From positions 28,342 through 92,341 of the forward strand of contig CAZDSU010000021.1 in the NCBI GenBank assembly GCA_964508135.1: a stretch of 64,000 bases of DNA, given 5' to 3'. This DNA is from UBA6168 sp964508135. Its GTDB lineage: Bacteria; Bacteroidota; Bacteroidia; Chitinophagales; Saprospiraceae. Below the pieces are notes generated by a model. It ran no database searches. It was not told where the DNA came from and saw nothing but the letters and a program-made list of their open reading frames with translations. The translations under genes were made by a program, and so were the position numbers. Below, in pieces: positions 1 to 9,620 of this stretch (its first letter is position 1; the number at the start of each line of letters is the position of its first letter).

Positions 1-190
1 GAACGGTTGAACAATTTTAGGAGTGATTGTTTTTTCATTCAAACTGATTTATCAAAACTGGTTAGCGGTAATTCTATCTCGCAAAATTCAGCAACCAGAT
101 AACCCACAAATGATACTTTTCTGCAAAATATTGGTACTATTGTGAATAATCTTTTGGCGACCTCAAAATACCGGGAAATAAAATTTCAAC

Positions 191-1171
191 ATGCACATTT
201 ACCGTGAAATCACCCCGCTGCAAGAACCGGACGTTTTTGTTGTTTTGAACTCCTTCAACAATGGCTTTGACTACCCGATTCACAACCACCCAGAGTTCGA
301 GCTGAACCTCGTATTGAACATGTCAGGCAACCGCATCGTTGGCGACTCCACGGAACGCTACACAGATTGCGACTTGGTACTGATTGGGTCACATCTTTAT
401 CATAAATGGGACGGCGATGAGGCATTGTTGCACAGTGGGCAGCCTTACCGTGTCATCACCATCCAGTTCGGGATGGATTTGTTCAGCTCAAAATTGTTGC
501 AGAAAGACCGTTTTTACAAAATCAAGAAGTTGTTGCAGGAGGCATCACGGGGGATAAAATTTCACGGAAAAACCTTTAAAGATGCCAAGGAAAGGATGGT
601 CGAATTGACCGAGGACAAGGGTTTTACGAGCGTCATTGGGTTCCTGCAATTGTTAGATTTGCTTTCGCAAACAACGGAAATCACCTTTTTGGCGAGCGAA
701 GGATTTACCCCACAGGCACTCCGATCAGACAGTAACCGCATCCAAATCGCTTATGGTTACATCCTGAAAAACTTCCATGACCCCGACCTGAAAATCGGCG
801 ATCTGGCGGCCTTGGTCAACATGAGCAGCTCCACGTTCAGCCATTTTTTCCAAAAATACACCAATAAAAACTTCACGGAATTCCTCATTGATGTGCGCCT
901 CGGCAATGTCTGTAAGTTGCTGTTGAACACCAACGAAAATATCAACCAGATTTCCTACCGCTCCGGCTTCAACAACGCCGCCAATTTCAACCGCCTTTTC
1001 AAGAAATACCGCTCCTGCACTCCCGCCGAATACCGCCGCCGCAACAAGGAAAACGGGGATTTTGATTGGGAAAAACAAATGACGCCCAGTCAGTTTTTGC
1101 CAAATGGTGCCAAGGTGATGGCGGATGCTGGGCCATTCGAGTATTCGACGACGAAGGTGGTACATGCGTAG
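191..1171 (+). CDS. AraC-family transcriptional regulator with N-terminal cupin-like sensor
   Basis: This is a 326-residue cytoplasmic DNA-binding regulator. The C-terminal part (about residues 185-284) has the two helix-turn-helix units of the AraC/XylS family, including the family-typical stretch around ISYRSGFNNAANFNRLFKKY and the CTPAEYR end. The N-terminal 100 residues contain a cupin-like segment with HNHPEFELN, as in sugar-sensing AraC regulators (inference). The ATG at 191 follows an AT-rich region with no clear ribosome-binding site, which is normal for this phylum. No obvious target operon lies beside it, because the next genes are tRNAs on the other strand. The effector is unknown. 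Confidence 0.9.
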   Translation: MHIYREITPLQEPDVFVVLNSFNNGFDYPIHNHPEFELNLVLNMSGNRIVGDSTERYTDCDLVLIGSHLYHKWDGDEALLHSGQPYRVITIQFGMDLFSSKLLQKDRFYKIKKLLQEASRGIKFHGKTFKDAKERMVELTEDKGFTSVIGFLQLLDLLSQTTEITFLASEGFTPQALRSDSNRIQIAYGYILKNFHDPDLKIGDLAALVNMSSSTFSHFFQKYTNKNFTEFLIDVRLGNVCKLLLNTNENINQISYRSGFNNAANFNRLFKKYRSCTPAEYRRRNKENGDFDWEKQMTPSQFLPNGAKVMADAGPFEYSTTKVVHA

Positions 1172-1221
1172 AATGGTGGGATGTACTATTCGGGCCTCAC
1201 TGCTCCTCACAAGGCCGAAAT

Positions 1222-1255
1222 AAAAAAGGGCCATGAAATGATTTCATGACCCTTT
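1222..1255 (-). terminator. Hairpin terminator downstream of the tRNA genes
   Basis: An inverted repeat (GGGCCATGAAA, loop TGA, TTTCATGACCC, one mismatch) is followed on the minus strand by a run of T at 1227-1222. It lies just after tRNA-Pro on that strand, so it probably ends tRNA transcription, and it may also stop the converging AraC-type gene. Confidence 0.65.
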
Positions 1256-1261
1256 AAACGG

Positions 1262-1336
1262 TCGGGGTAGCAGGATTCGAACCTGCGGCCCCCTGTTCCC
1301 AAAACAGGTGCGCTAACCGGACTGCGCTACACCCCG
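1262..1336 (-). tRNA. tRNA-Pro (anticodon TGG)
   Basis: Read on the minus strand, the sequence folds as a full cloverleaf. The acceptor stem CGGGGTG pairs with TACCCCG, the anticodon stem CCTGT/ACAGG encloses the loop TTTGGGA (anticodon TGG), and the T arm carries GGTTCGAATCC. No CCA is encoded. It follows tRNA-Ser on the same strand. Confidence 0.95.
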
Positions 1337-1452
1337 TACCCTCCTCTCGAAGGGGTCACAAGTTTTAACTGGCGACCCTTTCGGATTTTTAAGGATACTT
1401 TCATCCTCAACTTTGTTGCCCTCCCTAGAACGCAAGCATTTTGAAAAGGTTG

Positions 1453-1541
1453 CGGTGAGACCGGGATTCGAACCCGGGGTACCAGTTTCCCAGTACGACA
1501 GTTTAGCAAACTGTTGGTTTCAGCCACTCACCCATCTCACC
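1453..1541 (-). tRNA. tRNA-Ser (anticodon GCT)
   Basis: On the minus strand the acceptor stem GGTGAGA pairs with TCTCACC. The anticodon arm CAGTTTGCTAAACTG carries GCT, and a long variable arm (GTACTGG/CTGGTAC region) marks this as a class II tRNA. The T arm has GGTTCGAATCC. It lies 107 bp downstream of dnaA on the same strand. Confidence 0.95.
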
Positions 1542-1648
1542 GGGTTTTGCCGAAGCGGGTGCAAAGGTAAATTTCGTTTTCAGAAAACCAAATTCAAACC
1601 ATGCACTTTTTCAGAATTTCCTCGGGGCAATGGCAAAACCCTTACCAA

Positions 1649-3091
1649 TTACTTTTCGTTCAGCGTCAATCGTATCTTTTTCTCCAGCTCTGAAACGGTA
1701 TCTTTGAAGACCAAGTCAGTTTCCATCAAGTCCTGCACCGTTTTGATGGAGTAAATAACAGTGCTGTGGTCACGCCCACCAAACATCTCCCCGATGTTCT
1801 TTAGTGATTTGTCAGTCAGGTTTTTTGCCAAGTACATGGAAAGTTGCCGAGCAATTACAATCTGGCGCTTACGGGTCTTGCCGCCAAGTTTCTCAACTGG
1901 CAAGTCAAAATGGTCGGCCACCAAGTTCTTGATGAATTCAAGCGTTATTTCTTTGTTGATTTGGGTGACAAAATTCTTTACCACTTCTTTCGCCAAGTCC
2001 ACGTCTATTTCCCTGCGGTTCAGCGACGATTGGGCGATAACGGAAACCAGTACCCCCTCCAGCTCACGAATGTTGTTCTGGATATGGTAGCAGATGAATT
2101 CCACGACGCTGTTTGGCAGCTCTACGCCTTCCCTGTTCATCTTAGACTCAAGGATGGCCACACGGGTTTCGAAATCAGGTACTTGCAGGTCGGCGGAAAG
2201 TCCCCACTTGAAACGGGAAATCAAGCGCTCCTCCATCCCGTCGAGGTCTTTGGGTGGGCGGTCTGAGGTCAGGATGATTTGCTTGCCACCTTGATGCAGT
2301 TGGTTGAAGATGTGGAAGAATATTTCCTGGGTTTTCTGCTTGTTGGCCAAGAACTGGATATCGTCAACAATCAACACGTCTACCATCTGGTAGAAGTTCA
2401 CAAAGTCGTTGACCGCATTGTTCTTGATGGAGTCAATGATTTGGCCGGTAAATTTTTCGGATGAAACGTACAGGACGGACTTGTTATCATGCAGTTTCAG
2501 CACCTCGTTGCCGACTGCATGGGCCAAGTGCGTCTTACCTAAGCCCACATCACCAAAGATGACCAAGGGGTTGAAGGCTGTACCACCTGGTTTTTTGGCC
2601 ACAGCATGTCCTGCTGAACGGGCCAAGCGGTTGCAATCACCTTCTATAAAGGTGTTGAAAGTATAAGTTGGGTTGAGCTGAGATTCAATCTTCAGTTTTT
2701 TAATTCCGGGGATTACAAAAGGATTTTTTATGCTGCTGGTGTCAATGCTACCAGGGTTTGCGCCGTTTGAGTAGCCACTTTTCAGAGCAGTGGTAGATTC
2801 GTTCTTTGCCTGTTCCTCGTTGCGCTGTTGGCGCAGGTTGGATGAAAGAATTTGATATTCCAAGCGGCCTTTGTCACCAAGCTCCTTGCGGATGGACATT
2901 TTCAGGAGCGAAACGTAGTGCTCCTCTAGCCATTCGTAGAAGAACTTGTTCGGCACTTGAATAGTTAGTGCATTGTTTTCAAGCCTGATTGGCCGGATAG
3001 GCTCAAACCAGGTCTTGAAGCTTTGACCGTTAACGTTCCTTCGGATAACATGCAAGCAGCTATCCCATACTGTTACGCAATCCTTTACCAT
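1649..3091 (-). CDS. dnaA: Chromosomal replication initiator protein DnaA
   Basis: This is a 480-residue AAA+ ATPase that binds DnaA boxes and opens the replication origin. The N-terminal domain I begins VWDSCLHVIRR. A low-complexity linker spans about residues 85-125. The AAA+ core has Walker A GDVGLGKTH (about 180-188), Walker B IVDDIQF (about 241-247) and the arginine-finger region EERLISRFKWGL. The C-terminal DNA-binding domain IV ends with the signature GGRDHSTVIYSI. Length is usual for the family. The gene is followed by two tRNA genes on the same strand. I saw no clear DnaA-box cluster next to it, so the origin may lie elsewhere. Confidence 0.98.
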   Translation of the reverse strand: MVKDCVTVWDSCLHVIRRNVNGQSFKTWFEPIRPIRLENNALTIQVPNKFFYEWLEEHYVSLLKMSIRKELGDKGRLEYQILSSNLRQQRNEEQAKNESTTALKSGYSNGANPGSIDTSSIKNPFVIPGIKKLKIESQLNPTYTFNTFIEGDCNRLARSAGHAVAKKPGGTAFNPLVIFGDVGLGKTHLAHAVGNEVLKLHDNKSVLYVSSEKFTGQIIDSIKNNAVNDFVNFYQMVDVLIVDDIQFLANKQKTQEIFFHIFNQLHQGGKQIILTSDRPPKDLDGMEERLISRFKWGLSADLQVPDFETRVAILESKMNREGVELPNSVVEFICYHIQNNIRELEGVLVSVIAQSSLNRREIDVDLAKEVVKNFVTQINKEITLEFIKNLVADHFDLPVEKLGGKTRKRQIVIARQLSMYLAKNLTDKSLKNIGEMFGGRDHSTVIYSIKTVQDLMETDLVFKDTVSELEKKIRLTLNEK

Positions 3092-3458
3092 TCTCCAAAT
3101 TAGTTGGCAGTTAAGAAATAAGGTTTCGGTTCCCGTCCTCTTCGGGTTTTTATAGTATCAGTAAATCAGGAAGTTACTCCGAGTGAATGCGCTGGGCATG
3201 CAAATAGACAGATTGTTGTTGACTCAGTCATCAATTTGCGGTATTGATTGGAGAGTTGCAAAGGTGGTGAAATTCCATCAATCCAGTTTGGGAATTTTTA
3301 ACTTTTTTAGATTTTTTTTTCTCTCAAAAATACGATTACAGTGGGAAGAATCATAAACCATTCAGAATCAGACAGATAGGTTGTCGAACCCTTAACTTAT
3401 TGAAAATCAATTGCTTATACTTACAAGCGCTGATAATCAACGAGTTACGGACAGCTTT
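3092..3458. other. Gene-free stretch upstream of dnaA
   Basis: These 367 bases hold the dnaA leader and promoter region, with homopolymer T runs near 3300-3320. I found no good TTATCCACA-type box, no RNA gene and no credible ORF. A minus-strand TATTTTTG (3325-3332) could be a -7 box, but no matching -33 element is visible. Confidence 0.5.
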
Positions 3459-3992
3459 TTACATCAACAGAGAAGCTTCCTTTTTAATAGCCAGCAGGGC
3501 TGTGTTCAACGAATTGACCGAATGGCTATCCGTCTGCGATAAAAGCACGGTGGCGAGCTGCTTAGAAGCCCCCTTTGGGTCAACTTGTTCATACATGCCA
3601 TTGATGTCCATAACGGTATTATCTCTCGAAATTTTGACAATCTGCCACAATTGTTCGGAAACATAGACCTGTTGTGTAATGTTGTATTCAAACTCCTGTT
3701 GAATGGTGAGCATCATGGCCAACCGCAAGGCTGCGTTGGTTTGGCCCTCCTCCCGAAGCCTAAGCATGAGGCTTGGAATGGCAATACGTTCACAAAAGAG
3801 AGAGAGCCGCTCATAGGCTTGCAGCCGTGATGGTATTGTTGTATTGCCTTGATTTTGTCTGAATTCCAACACCTTGAGCTGGTACTGCTTGTCCAGGTAG
3901 GTTTTCATCAAGTAATAAACTGTGAAAAAAACAACAAGCGCAGGTACTGTGATTTTAATGATTTCCAGCAGGGCTATCAACCAATTTGACAT
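3459..3992 (-). CDS. Conserved hypothetical membrane-anchored protein
   Basis: This 177-residue protein has one N-terminal transmembrane segment (about residues 7-29, LLEIIKITVPALVVFFTVYYLM). A mostly helical, charged soluble part follows, containing ERLSLFCERIAIPSLMLRLRE and QQEFEYNITQQVYVSEQLWQIV. It resembles an uncharacterised single-pass protein family seen in many Bacteroidetes (recalled, not searched). I cannot assign a function. It lies upstream of dnaA on the same strand, separated by 367 bp, so it is probably transcribed on its own. Confidence 0.8.
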   Translation of the reverse strand: MSNWLIALLEIIKITVPALVVFFTVYYLMKTYLDKQYQLKVLEFRQNQGNTTIPSRLQAYERLSLFCERIAIPSLMLRLREEGQTNAALRLAMMLTIQQEFEYNITQQVYVSEQLWQIVKISRDNTVMDINGMYEQVDPKGASKQLATVLLSQTDSHSVNSLNTALLAIKKEASLLM

Positions 3993-4178
3993 GATTCAAG
4001 TTTTTGTTCTTAACGAAAATGCCTGTAAACGAAACAAGGTTTTAGTTTTGGGGGCGCAAAACTAAGCCAAAGCATGAAATTTAAAAATCATTTCGCTGGC
4101 CTCAACCGAAGTCCATCCAGATTTGTTTCGGTTTGTGAATTTCAGATTTGCTAAATTTGTGGCCTAAAAATAAGAAAA

Positions 4179-4526
4179 ATGCAAACTACCATATCCGCAC
4201 TGCCCATTTCACTCACGCAAGGCGCTGTTGAACAACTACGCAACATCATTGAAAGCCAAAACATCCCCGAAGATCATGGCCTCCGTATCGGTGTGAAAGG
4301 CGGCGGCTGCTCTGGCTTTTCCTACCAACTGGGGTTCGATGCCAAAACTGACCAAGACGACGAATTCGAAATTGGTGGCCTTCGTGTCTTTATGCAAAAA
4401 GCCCATGCCATCTACCTGCTTGGAATGGAAATCGACTGGGTGGACGGCCTGAACAACCGTGGGTTCTCGTTCAACAACCCCAATGCCACCTCCACCTGTG
4501 GTTGCGGAACTTCTTTCTCTGCCTGA
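4179..4526 (+). CDS. IscA/SufA/ErpA-type iron-sulfur cluster assembly protein
   Basis: This is a 115-residue A-type carrier of the HesB/IscA family, which binds Fe-S clusters and passes them to target proteins. The three conserved cysteines are present: Cys44 in GGGCSGFSY, and Cys107 and Cys109 in the C-terminal CGCG motif. Length is typical. It stands alone with its own terminator and no suf or isc genes beside it. Without a search I cannot tell IscA, SufA and ErpA apart. Confidence 0.93.
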   Translation: MQTTISALPISLTQGAVEQLRNIIESQNIPEDHGLRIGVKGGGCSGFSYQLGFDAKTDQDDEFEIGGLRVFMQKAHAIYLLGMEIDWVDGLNNRGFSFNNPNATSTCGCGTSFSA

Positions 4527-4548
4527 TTTACAGATTCTAATATAATTC

Positions 4549-4581
4549 AAAAGCCCGACGGGTTCATCCGTCGGGCTTTTT
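4549..4581 (+). terminator. Rho-independent terminator after the IscA-like gene
   Basis: A perfect 9-bp stem, GCCCGACGG (4553-4561) with CCGTCGGGC (4568-4576), encloses the loop GTTCAT. It is flanked by AAAA upstream and TTTTT downstream, so it could work in both directions. Confidence 0.9.
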
Positions 4582-4966
4582 CGTTGGCAGAAGTGAATGA
4601 CTGATTATTGGATGTTCTCACGCAAAATCCGGTTTCAAATCCGAGTTTCACTTATCAGGTTTCCAAAGCCCACGATTGAAATCAAAACAAACTTTTTGAT
4701 CCTGTTTTGACGATACGTGACTGATTCGCTTGTAAAAATAAAAGAGGGGTATAAGGAGGTAATGAAATTCTTTCCGAAACCGTTACCAAACTTGAAAGCA
4801 TTTCAAAACAATGCGACAAAGATACTCCAAAATGAAAACCAAGCTCCTCAGGTCATTTTTTTCAGTAAAAATACGGAGGCAAATCAAATCGAAAAATGAG
4901 TCGCAAACACCTGATTTACAGCAATTTACAAAAAAAACTCAGGCCACCATTTTTTGCCCCCCTACT
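4582..4966. other. Intergenic region without a supported gene
   Basis: These 385 bases lie between the IscA terminator and the 3' end of the helicase-like gene. The only open frames are about 60 codons, low in complexity and overlapping each other, and nothing in them resembles a protein family. No RNA gene or repeat is evident. Confidence 0.5.
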
Positions 4967-7900
4967 TTAATCCTTCAGTTTATCTTCCAATGAAATTTCA
5001 TCAACTTGTTCGCCAGAATTACTTTGATAGGCATCGAGCTTTATGATTTTGCTAGCCAAAAGCCTCGCCTCCACACCTGGGTTCTTGAGCCAGTTCACCG
5101 ACCAAAATGGCAGGTATGTCATTCCCGATTTTTCGATGGCATCACGCTGGCTTTGCTCCCAAAGTGGAGAGGTAAACGTTGTGCCGGAAAAAAAGCCGTC
5201 AGGATGCAGCACCACTGGCTTTCCGCCCTCATGAAGCGGTTTAATCGTCATTGGAAAATGGACAGCGTCAGTGGCCACTTTCGTAGAAATTCGCTTCAAG
5301 TCCAAAAACGGCTCCAGCGCATGGATGACCTCCTCGGTAAAAATAGACGGAGGTGCATCGCTGCTCATGCTTTTGCCAAGTGCCTCCATCGAAATCATCA
5401 TCTGAGGTTTGTTGTTGTTTTTGGTCGCTTCTGCCAGCCGGATAAAATGCGCCAGCAGCCAAGCGCCTTCTTCCCATTTTTTAACCTCAAACTGTTGAAG
5501 ATGGCTCTCCGGAATCGAGTGGACGATATGATAGGCTTGCACGGGCTTGTTCACAAGCATTCTCAAATGGCCAACTCCGGACGAGGTGTTTAGGAAGACG
5601 AGTTTCTTGGTCATTTCCCCCTTCAAGTTTACCAACCCAAAAGTGCAGGAAACAAGGATGATGTCAAAATGCTGCCCAAACAGCTCATCAATGTGGAATA
5701 CACCCATGCCGTTGCGCTCCAACTGTTGGATTTTTTCGCTCCCAAGCACGTTCTGCTGTTTGAGCTTCAGCAGGTAGTTGGCAATGAGGTCCCGCTGCTC
5801 CACCGTGAAGGTTATGATGCCTACCGATGGGTAAATCCGCTGGGGCGTCTGTTTGATTTGGTTCAACAGTCTGATGATGTGCTGCGCCTCGGTATCGTTG
5901 GTGCCTTCCAGTTCATGGAAACGGCCCTCGACATTGTCCACCAGGTAGCTGGCTCGGTGCTTCGGGAAATCAAGGTTTTCCTTTATCAAGCCAGAAGTGG
6001 GTGTAGGCGGTTCATAGCGGTTGGAAATCAAAGCAGAATGTACGCCATTTTCGAGTGCGTATTGGAGCAGGCTGGTCTCATTTCCGTAGCTGTCGTTGCT
6101 GCCCATGATGACCAGCTTTTGCCCCATCGGGGCGATGGCCGTTGCCGATTCTACCGAAAACTTGTTGGCTTCGTCAAAAATCACATAGTCAAAATAGCCT
6201 TTGCCTTCGGGCAATTCATTGAGCGCAACATGTGGCGTCACGAAAAGGATTGGCAAATACGCTGTCACCGCCTCGAAGCTGTGTTCGAGCACTTTTGACA
6301 ATGGCAGGGTTTCCGCTGAAATATGTCCCGATTTATCAAAAATCAATTGCCAAGCTTGCTTGTTCTTTTTTTTCAAAGCCTTGATTTCAGTGGACTGCTT
6401 ATCCTGCCACAGCTTCGTCAACTGATTGAAAATCAGTGGTTTGAGTTGATCCCAAGCAGCGTTGAACTGCTCGATTTGCTCTGAACCTTCGGGTAGTGCG
6501 GGCGATTGCGCCTTGGCCAACAAACTGTTGAAATACCAGCTCTCAAACGCAGCCACCCAGTCCCCCGGTTTTACCTTCACCAGCGCACGAACCACTTTTT
6601 GACCTAAACCACCAAGTCCAAGCCAGTTGGATTGCCAGGCATGGAATGGCTTGAAATCACGCATGTTGAGCTGTGTGGATTCCAACTGCTCCATGATGCT
6701 CTCAAGGTATTTTTGGCGTTGCGGGATGGTGAGGGTCTTGTTCTCCAACGGCCTTTGGTACAGCCCGGACTCGTTCAACTCCTCAATCAAAATATTCAAG
6801 GAAAACTCCAAAGTTGTAATTTGCTCCTTGACATCAAGGCTTGGATGGGCGGTCTTGCTGTTCAATCGCATCACTTCCTCCTGCACCAGATTGTCGGAGT
6901 TGCCATACCACTGGCCCAGCACCGAGCGGAAATGGACAAGGTTCTCAGTGGTCTTTGGGATGTTCTCGCCGTCCTTGCAGGGTGCAAATTCAACATCGAA
7001 ATAAGGGTTGGTCTCGTAGGCTTTTTGGAAGGCCCGGTAGCGTTTGCTTACCTCCTCCTGTGCTGATTTTATTTTTTTCTTTTTGGATGAAAAAAACGAG
7101 GGCCACTCAAAGGCACTGGAACCCGCCGAGGCGAATCCGCTACCTAGCAGCGCCGTGCTGTTCTGAATTTCTTCTACCAGCGATTTCGCCAGATTGTCAA
7201 GGTGCGTGAAATATTCACGATAGTGCTCCTTGAGCCGGGCGGCGTAGCTGTCCGTTTTGTTGATATACTCGCTTTGCAGCTCGTTGGTTTTCGCCATGAA
7301 AAGCCTGAGATTGGTCTCCACGAATTGCTGGCTTTTCTTGGCTTCGTTGCCCACAAAAATTTGGTCGTTGAGGTTGCTCAACGGATGGGTCAGGGTTTTT
7401 ATGGCTTCGAAAAGTGGTTCGCTCCGCAATATTCCCGTCACGATTTGTTCGTGCTCATTGAGCAGGTAACTGAAATCCGAAGCGTTTAGGTGACTGGCCA
7501 GGCGCTCTTTTCCCTCTATCCTGTTGCTTGCCATGAAAAGACCAACGGTTTCCGTCCAATCTTTGTCCCCAAAAATTTTGCCCTTTACAGCGCTGAAAGT
7601 CTGTTGCACAGCAGCCCTTGCATGGAGATATTGGGTCTTTTTTGAATTGAAATCCTCCTGTTTGTGCACTACCTCCCTGCCTCCGCCAGTTGCAGCCGTG
7701 CGCAGTAGTTCCAAAAGTGGCATTTTATCGTACAGGGCATCATCCAATAAAAAATGCAGTTGAAAAATGCCGGCCTTGGACAGCAAGTTTTGCGTGTATT
7801 TCAGTGATTGGGTCCGCTCAGAAACGACTAGGCATTTTTTGCCCTCGGAGAGGGCGTTGATGAGCAAATTTACGAGCGCCTGCGCCTTACCAAGGGCATC

Positions 7901-8722
7901 CTCGCCCTCAACAACGGTTGTTTTTTGGCGGGCAATGGTCTCCAAGGCAGTTGTTTGCTCCGGGTCATCAGGTTGGTAAGCAAAGACAAACTCATCCGGC
8001 TTGCTGGCTTCCATTGGCACAAAGACATTTTCTGGGCGGGCATCATCGGGTGACCACCGGCTGTTCTGAGGCGGGTAGAGTCCCAGTACGCCAGACCAGT
8101 GCATGGCCCCAACTGCCGTGAACGAACCTATTTCGTCAATTCCCGGCGACGGGATCACCTCATCTGGGCGCCCGAAGCTTTCAAAGTTCAATCTGGCAGC
8201 AATTTCATTGCAAAATTCAGCAAGTTTGCTTTTGTCTATCTTTTTGGAAAAGGCCATCTCCTCAGCTCGCTGGACAAGGTCAAGCCCATATTTATCCTTC
8301 AAATGGTCAAACAAGCGGTAGTTTGGGAGAATATGCCGCTGCTCTGAGGACTTGAGCACCCAAGAATCCACGCGTGTCTGTGCTGGTTCGAGCTGCATCT
8401 TCCAGATGAAAACCGGAGAAACCACGAGATCACTATTAAAGGTGTCAATGACCAGGGGGAAGCCAAAACCAAAGGATTTTGGTCCAAAAATTTTCTCAAA
8501 ATTCCTGGATTCAAAGTAAAGGTGGCGCAATTTGTCCGCAGCCAACGACACCACGTTTACTTGCCTAGATAGCTTCCCGGTTAGCAGTTCGTCCAGAAAT
8601 ATGCTGGCAAAGCCCGGTGTTTCTTCGTCCACTGCACAGATGTCTGCCCGGTCCAGATAGAACGGCAGGGAATTGTGATAAATGGAATAAATGGAAGGTG
8701 ATTGATTACTCCTCATGGACAC
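4967..8722 (-). CDS. Degenerate superfamily I helicase-like protein with C-terminal nuclease-like domain
   Basis: This 1251-residue protein has the overall plan of large SF1 (UPF1/DUF4011-type) helicases, with remnants of the motifs. A Q-like DPEQTTALETI sits near 253. A Walker A remnant GEDALGKAQ (273-281) keeps Lys279 but lacks the following Ser/Thr. The middle (about 350-800) is long and helical. Motif II is VIFDEAN (847-853), and motif III is reduced to VIMGSNDSYG (871-880). Motif IV reads GIITFTVEQRDLI, motif V HIDELFGQHFDIILVSC, and motif VI has lost its arginines. Residues about 1165-1225 (VLHPDGFF...WSVNWLKNPGVEARLL) resemble the restriction-like (MTES_1575-type) domain that ends such helicases, also without a clear active site. 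It is probably a non-catalytic or altered NTPase. It stands alone, so its role is unknown. Confidence 0.75.
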   Translation of the reverse strand: MSMRSNQSPSIYSIYHNSLPFYLDRADICAVDEETPGFASIFLDELLTGKLSRQVNVVSLAADKLRHLYFESRNFEKIFGPKSFGFGFPLVIDTFNSDLVVSPVFIWKMQLEPAQTRVDSWVLKSSEQRHILPNYRLFDHLKDKYGLDLVQRAEEMAFSKKIDKSKLAEFCNEIAARLNFESFGRPDEVIPSPGIDEIGSFTAVGAMHWSGVLGLYPPQNSRWSPDDARPENVFVPMEASKPDEFVFAYQPDDPEQTTALETIARQKTTVVEGEDALGKAQALVNLLINALSEGKKCLVVSERTQSLKYTQNLLSKAGIFQLHFLLDDALYDKMPLLELLRTAATGGGREVVHKQEDFNSKKTQYLHARAAVQQTFSAVKGKIFGDKDWTETVGLFMASNRIEGKERLASHLNASDFSYLLNEHEQIVTGILRSEPLFEAIKTLTHPLSNLNDQIFVGNEAKKSQQFVETNLRLFMAKTNELQSEYINKTDSYAARLKEHYREYFTHLDNLAKSLVEEIQNSTALLGSGFASAGSSAFEWPSFFSSKKKKIKSAQEEVSKRYRAFQKAYETNPYFDVEFAPCKDGENIPKTTENLVHFRSVLGQWYGNSDNLVQEEVMRLNSKTAHPSLDVKEQITTLEFSLNILIEELNESGLYQRPLENKTLTIPQRQKYLESIMEQLESTQLNMRDFKPFHAWQSNWLGLGGLGQKVVRALVKVKPGDWVAAFESWYFNSLLAKAQSPALPEGSEQIEQFNAAWDQLKPLIFNQLTKLWQDKQSTEIKALKKKNKQAWQLIFDKSGHISAETLPLSKVLEHSFEAVTAYLPILFVTPHVALNELPEGKGYFDYVIFDEANKFSVESATAIAPMGQKLVIMGSNDSYGNETSLLQYALENGVHSALISNRYEPPTPTSGLIKENLDFPKHRASYLVDNVEGRFHELEGTNDTEAQHIIRLLNQIKQTPQRIYPSVGIITFTVEQRDLIANYLLKLKQQNVLGSEKIQQLERNGMGVFHIDELFGQHFDIILVSCTFGLVNLKGEMTKKLVFLNTSSGVGHLRMLVNKPVQAYHIVHSIPESHLQQFEVKKWEEGAWLLAHFIRLAEATKNNNKPQMMISMEALGKSMSSDAPPSIFTEEVIHALEPFLDLKRISTKVATDAVHFPMTIKPLHEGGKPVVLHPDGFFSGTTFTSPLWEQSQRDAIEKSGMTYLPFWSVNWLKNPGVEARLLASKIIKLDAYQSNSGEQVDEISLEDKLKD

Positions 8723-8960
8723 GATGGTTGTTGCGTGACTGGCATCAATAAAATAATGCCTATTTTTATAACTGCCTAAGAATGAGCACGTAAGAACTGG
8801 ATTTTTTTACGAAAACACAAATTTAGCTGCAATGCCTTCCCACTTTTGTTGAACCACAATGCCAATTTCATTAAAACTGGTTTTTTAGTATCAACTATGA
8901 CGAAATCGCATCGCTCAAAACCTTTTGCGGGCGATGCTGTTCAACTCAAAAAAACGCAAC

Positions 8961-9542
8961 ATGAAAAAATTGATTTCACTTTTTCTTTCCTTGATTGCTT
9001 TGGTTTCCTGTGCAAATCAAACCGCCCGACAACGCCCAGCAAACAATGATTCGGCCAAGTCTTCAAGCTCATTTTATGATTTTAATATGCCCGAACTGGA
9101 GACCGGCAAGCTCATCGACTTCAGCCAATACAAGGGCAAAAAACTGGTGCTGCTCAACGTGGCCTCCAAGTGCGGCTACACGCCACAGTACGCCGATTGG
9201 GAAGCATTTTACAAAGCGCATGGCGACAAAGTGATTGTGCTTGGCTTTCCTGCCAACAACTTCATGGGGCAGGAGCCGGGCAGCAACGATGACATTGCCA
9301 GCTTTTGCTCTAAAAACTACGGCGTCACCTTTCCGATGTTCCAAAAAATCAGCGTAAAAGGCGACGACATTGATCCGTTGTACAAGTGGCTTTCACAAAA
9401 ATCGCTCAACGGCTGGAACGACCAGGCGCCAACATGGAACTTCTGCAAGTACGTCGTAAATGAAAAAGGGGAATTGGTGAGCTTTTTCCCGTCAGGAGTG
9501 AAGCCGGATGATGCTGAGTTCAAGAAAGCGGTGGGGATATAA
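8961..9542 (+). CDS. Glutathione peroxidase-family thiol peroxidase, lipoprotein
   Basis: This enzyme reduces peroxides using a thiol donor, in bacteria usually thioredoxin. I chose the ATG at 8961 over 8925 because it gives a clean lipoprotein signal, MKKLISLFLSLIALVSC, with the lipidated Cys at residue 17. The family motif NVASKCGYTPQY places the peroxidatic Cys at residue 71. LGFPANNFMGQEPG and the WNFCKYVV motif (for WNFxK) follow, so the catalytic Cys, Gln and Trp are present. It is about 194 residues, a normal length plus the signal. It is probably anchored in the envelope. It is monocistronic and converges with lpdA. Confidence 0.92.
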   Translation: MKKLISLFLSLIALVSCANQTARQRPANNDSAKSSSSFYDFNMPELETGKLIDFSQYKGKKLVLLNVASKCGYTPQYADWEAFYKAHGDKVIVLGFPANNFMGQEPGSNDDIASFCSKNYGVTFPMFQKISVKGDDIDPLYKWLSQKSLNGWNDQAPTWNFCKYVVNEKGELVSFFPSGVKPDDAEFKKAVGI

Positions 9543-9561
9543 GACCCAATTTGCGCACAAC

Positions 9562-9600
9562 AAAAAGCCCTGCCGCTGTTAAGCTGGCAGGGCTTCCTCG
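9562..9600 (-). terminator. Terminator between convergent gpx-like gene and lpdA
   Basis: An 8-bp stem GCCCTGCC (9567-9574) with GGCAGGGC (9586-9593). On the minus strand it is followed by TTTTTG, so it best fits the end of lpdA. The plus-strand tail (TTCCTCGTTCTT) is only weakly T-rich. Confidence 0.75.
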
Positions 9601-9620
9601 TTCTTATTGTGATACCAAAA

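Noticed and set aside
3092..3458. Origin of replication next to dnaA
   Set aside because: No DnaA-box cluster was found in this stretch.
4717..4993. Two overlapping 60-codon frames
   Set aside because: Lysine/asparagine-rich composition expected from AT-rich non-coding DNA, no family match, and mutual overlap.
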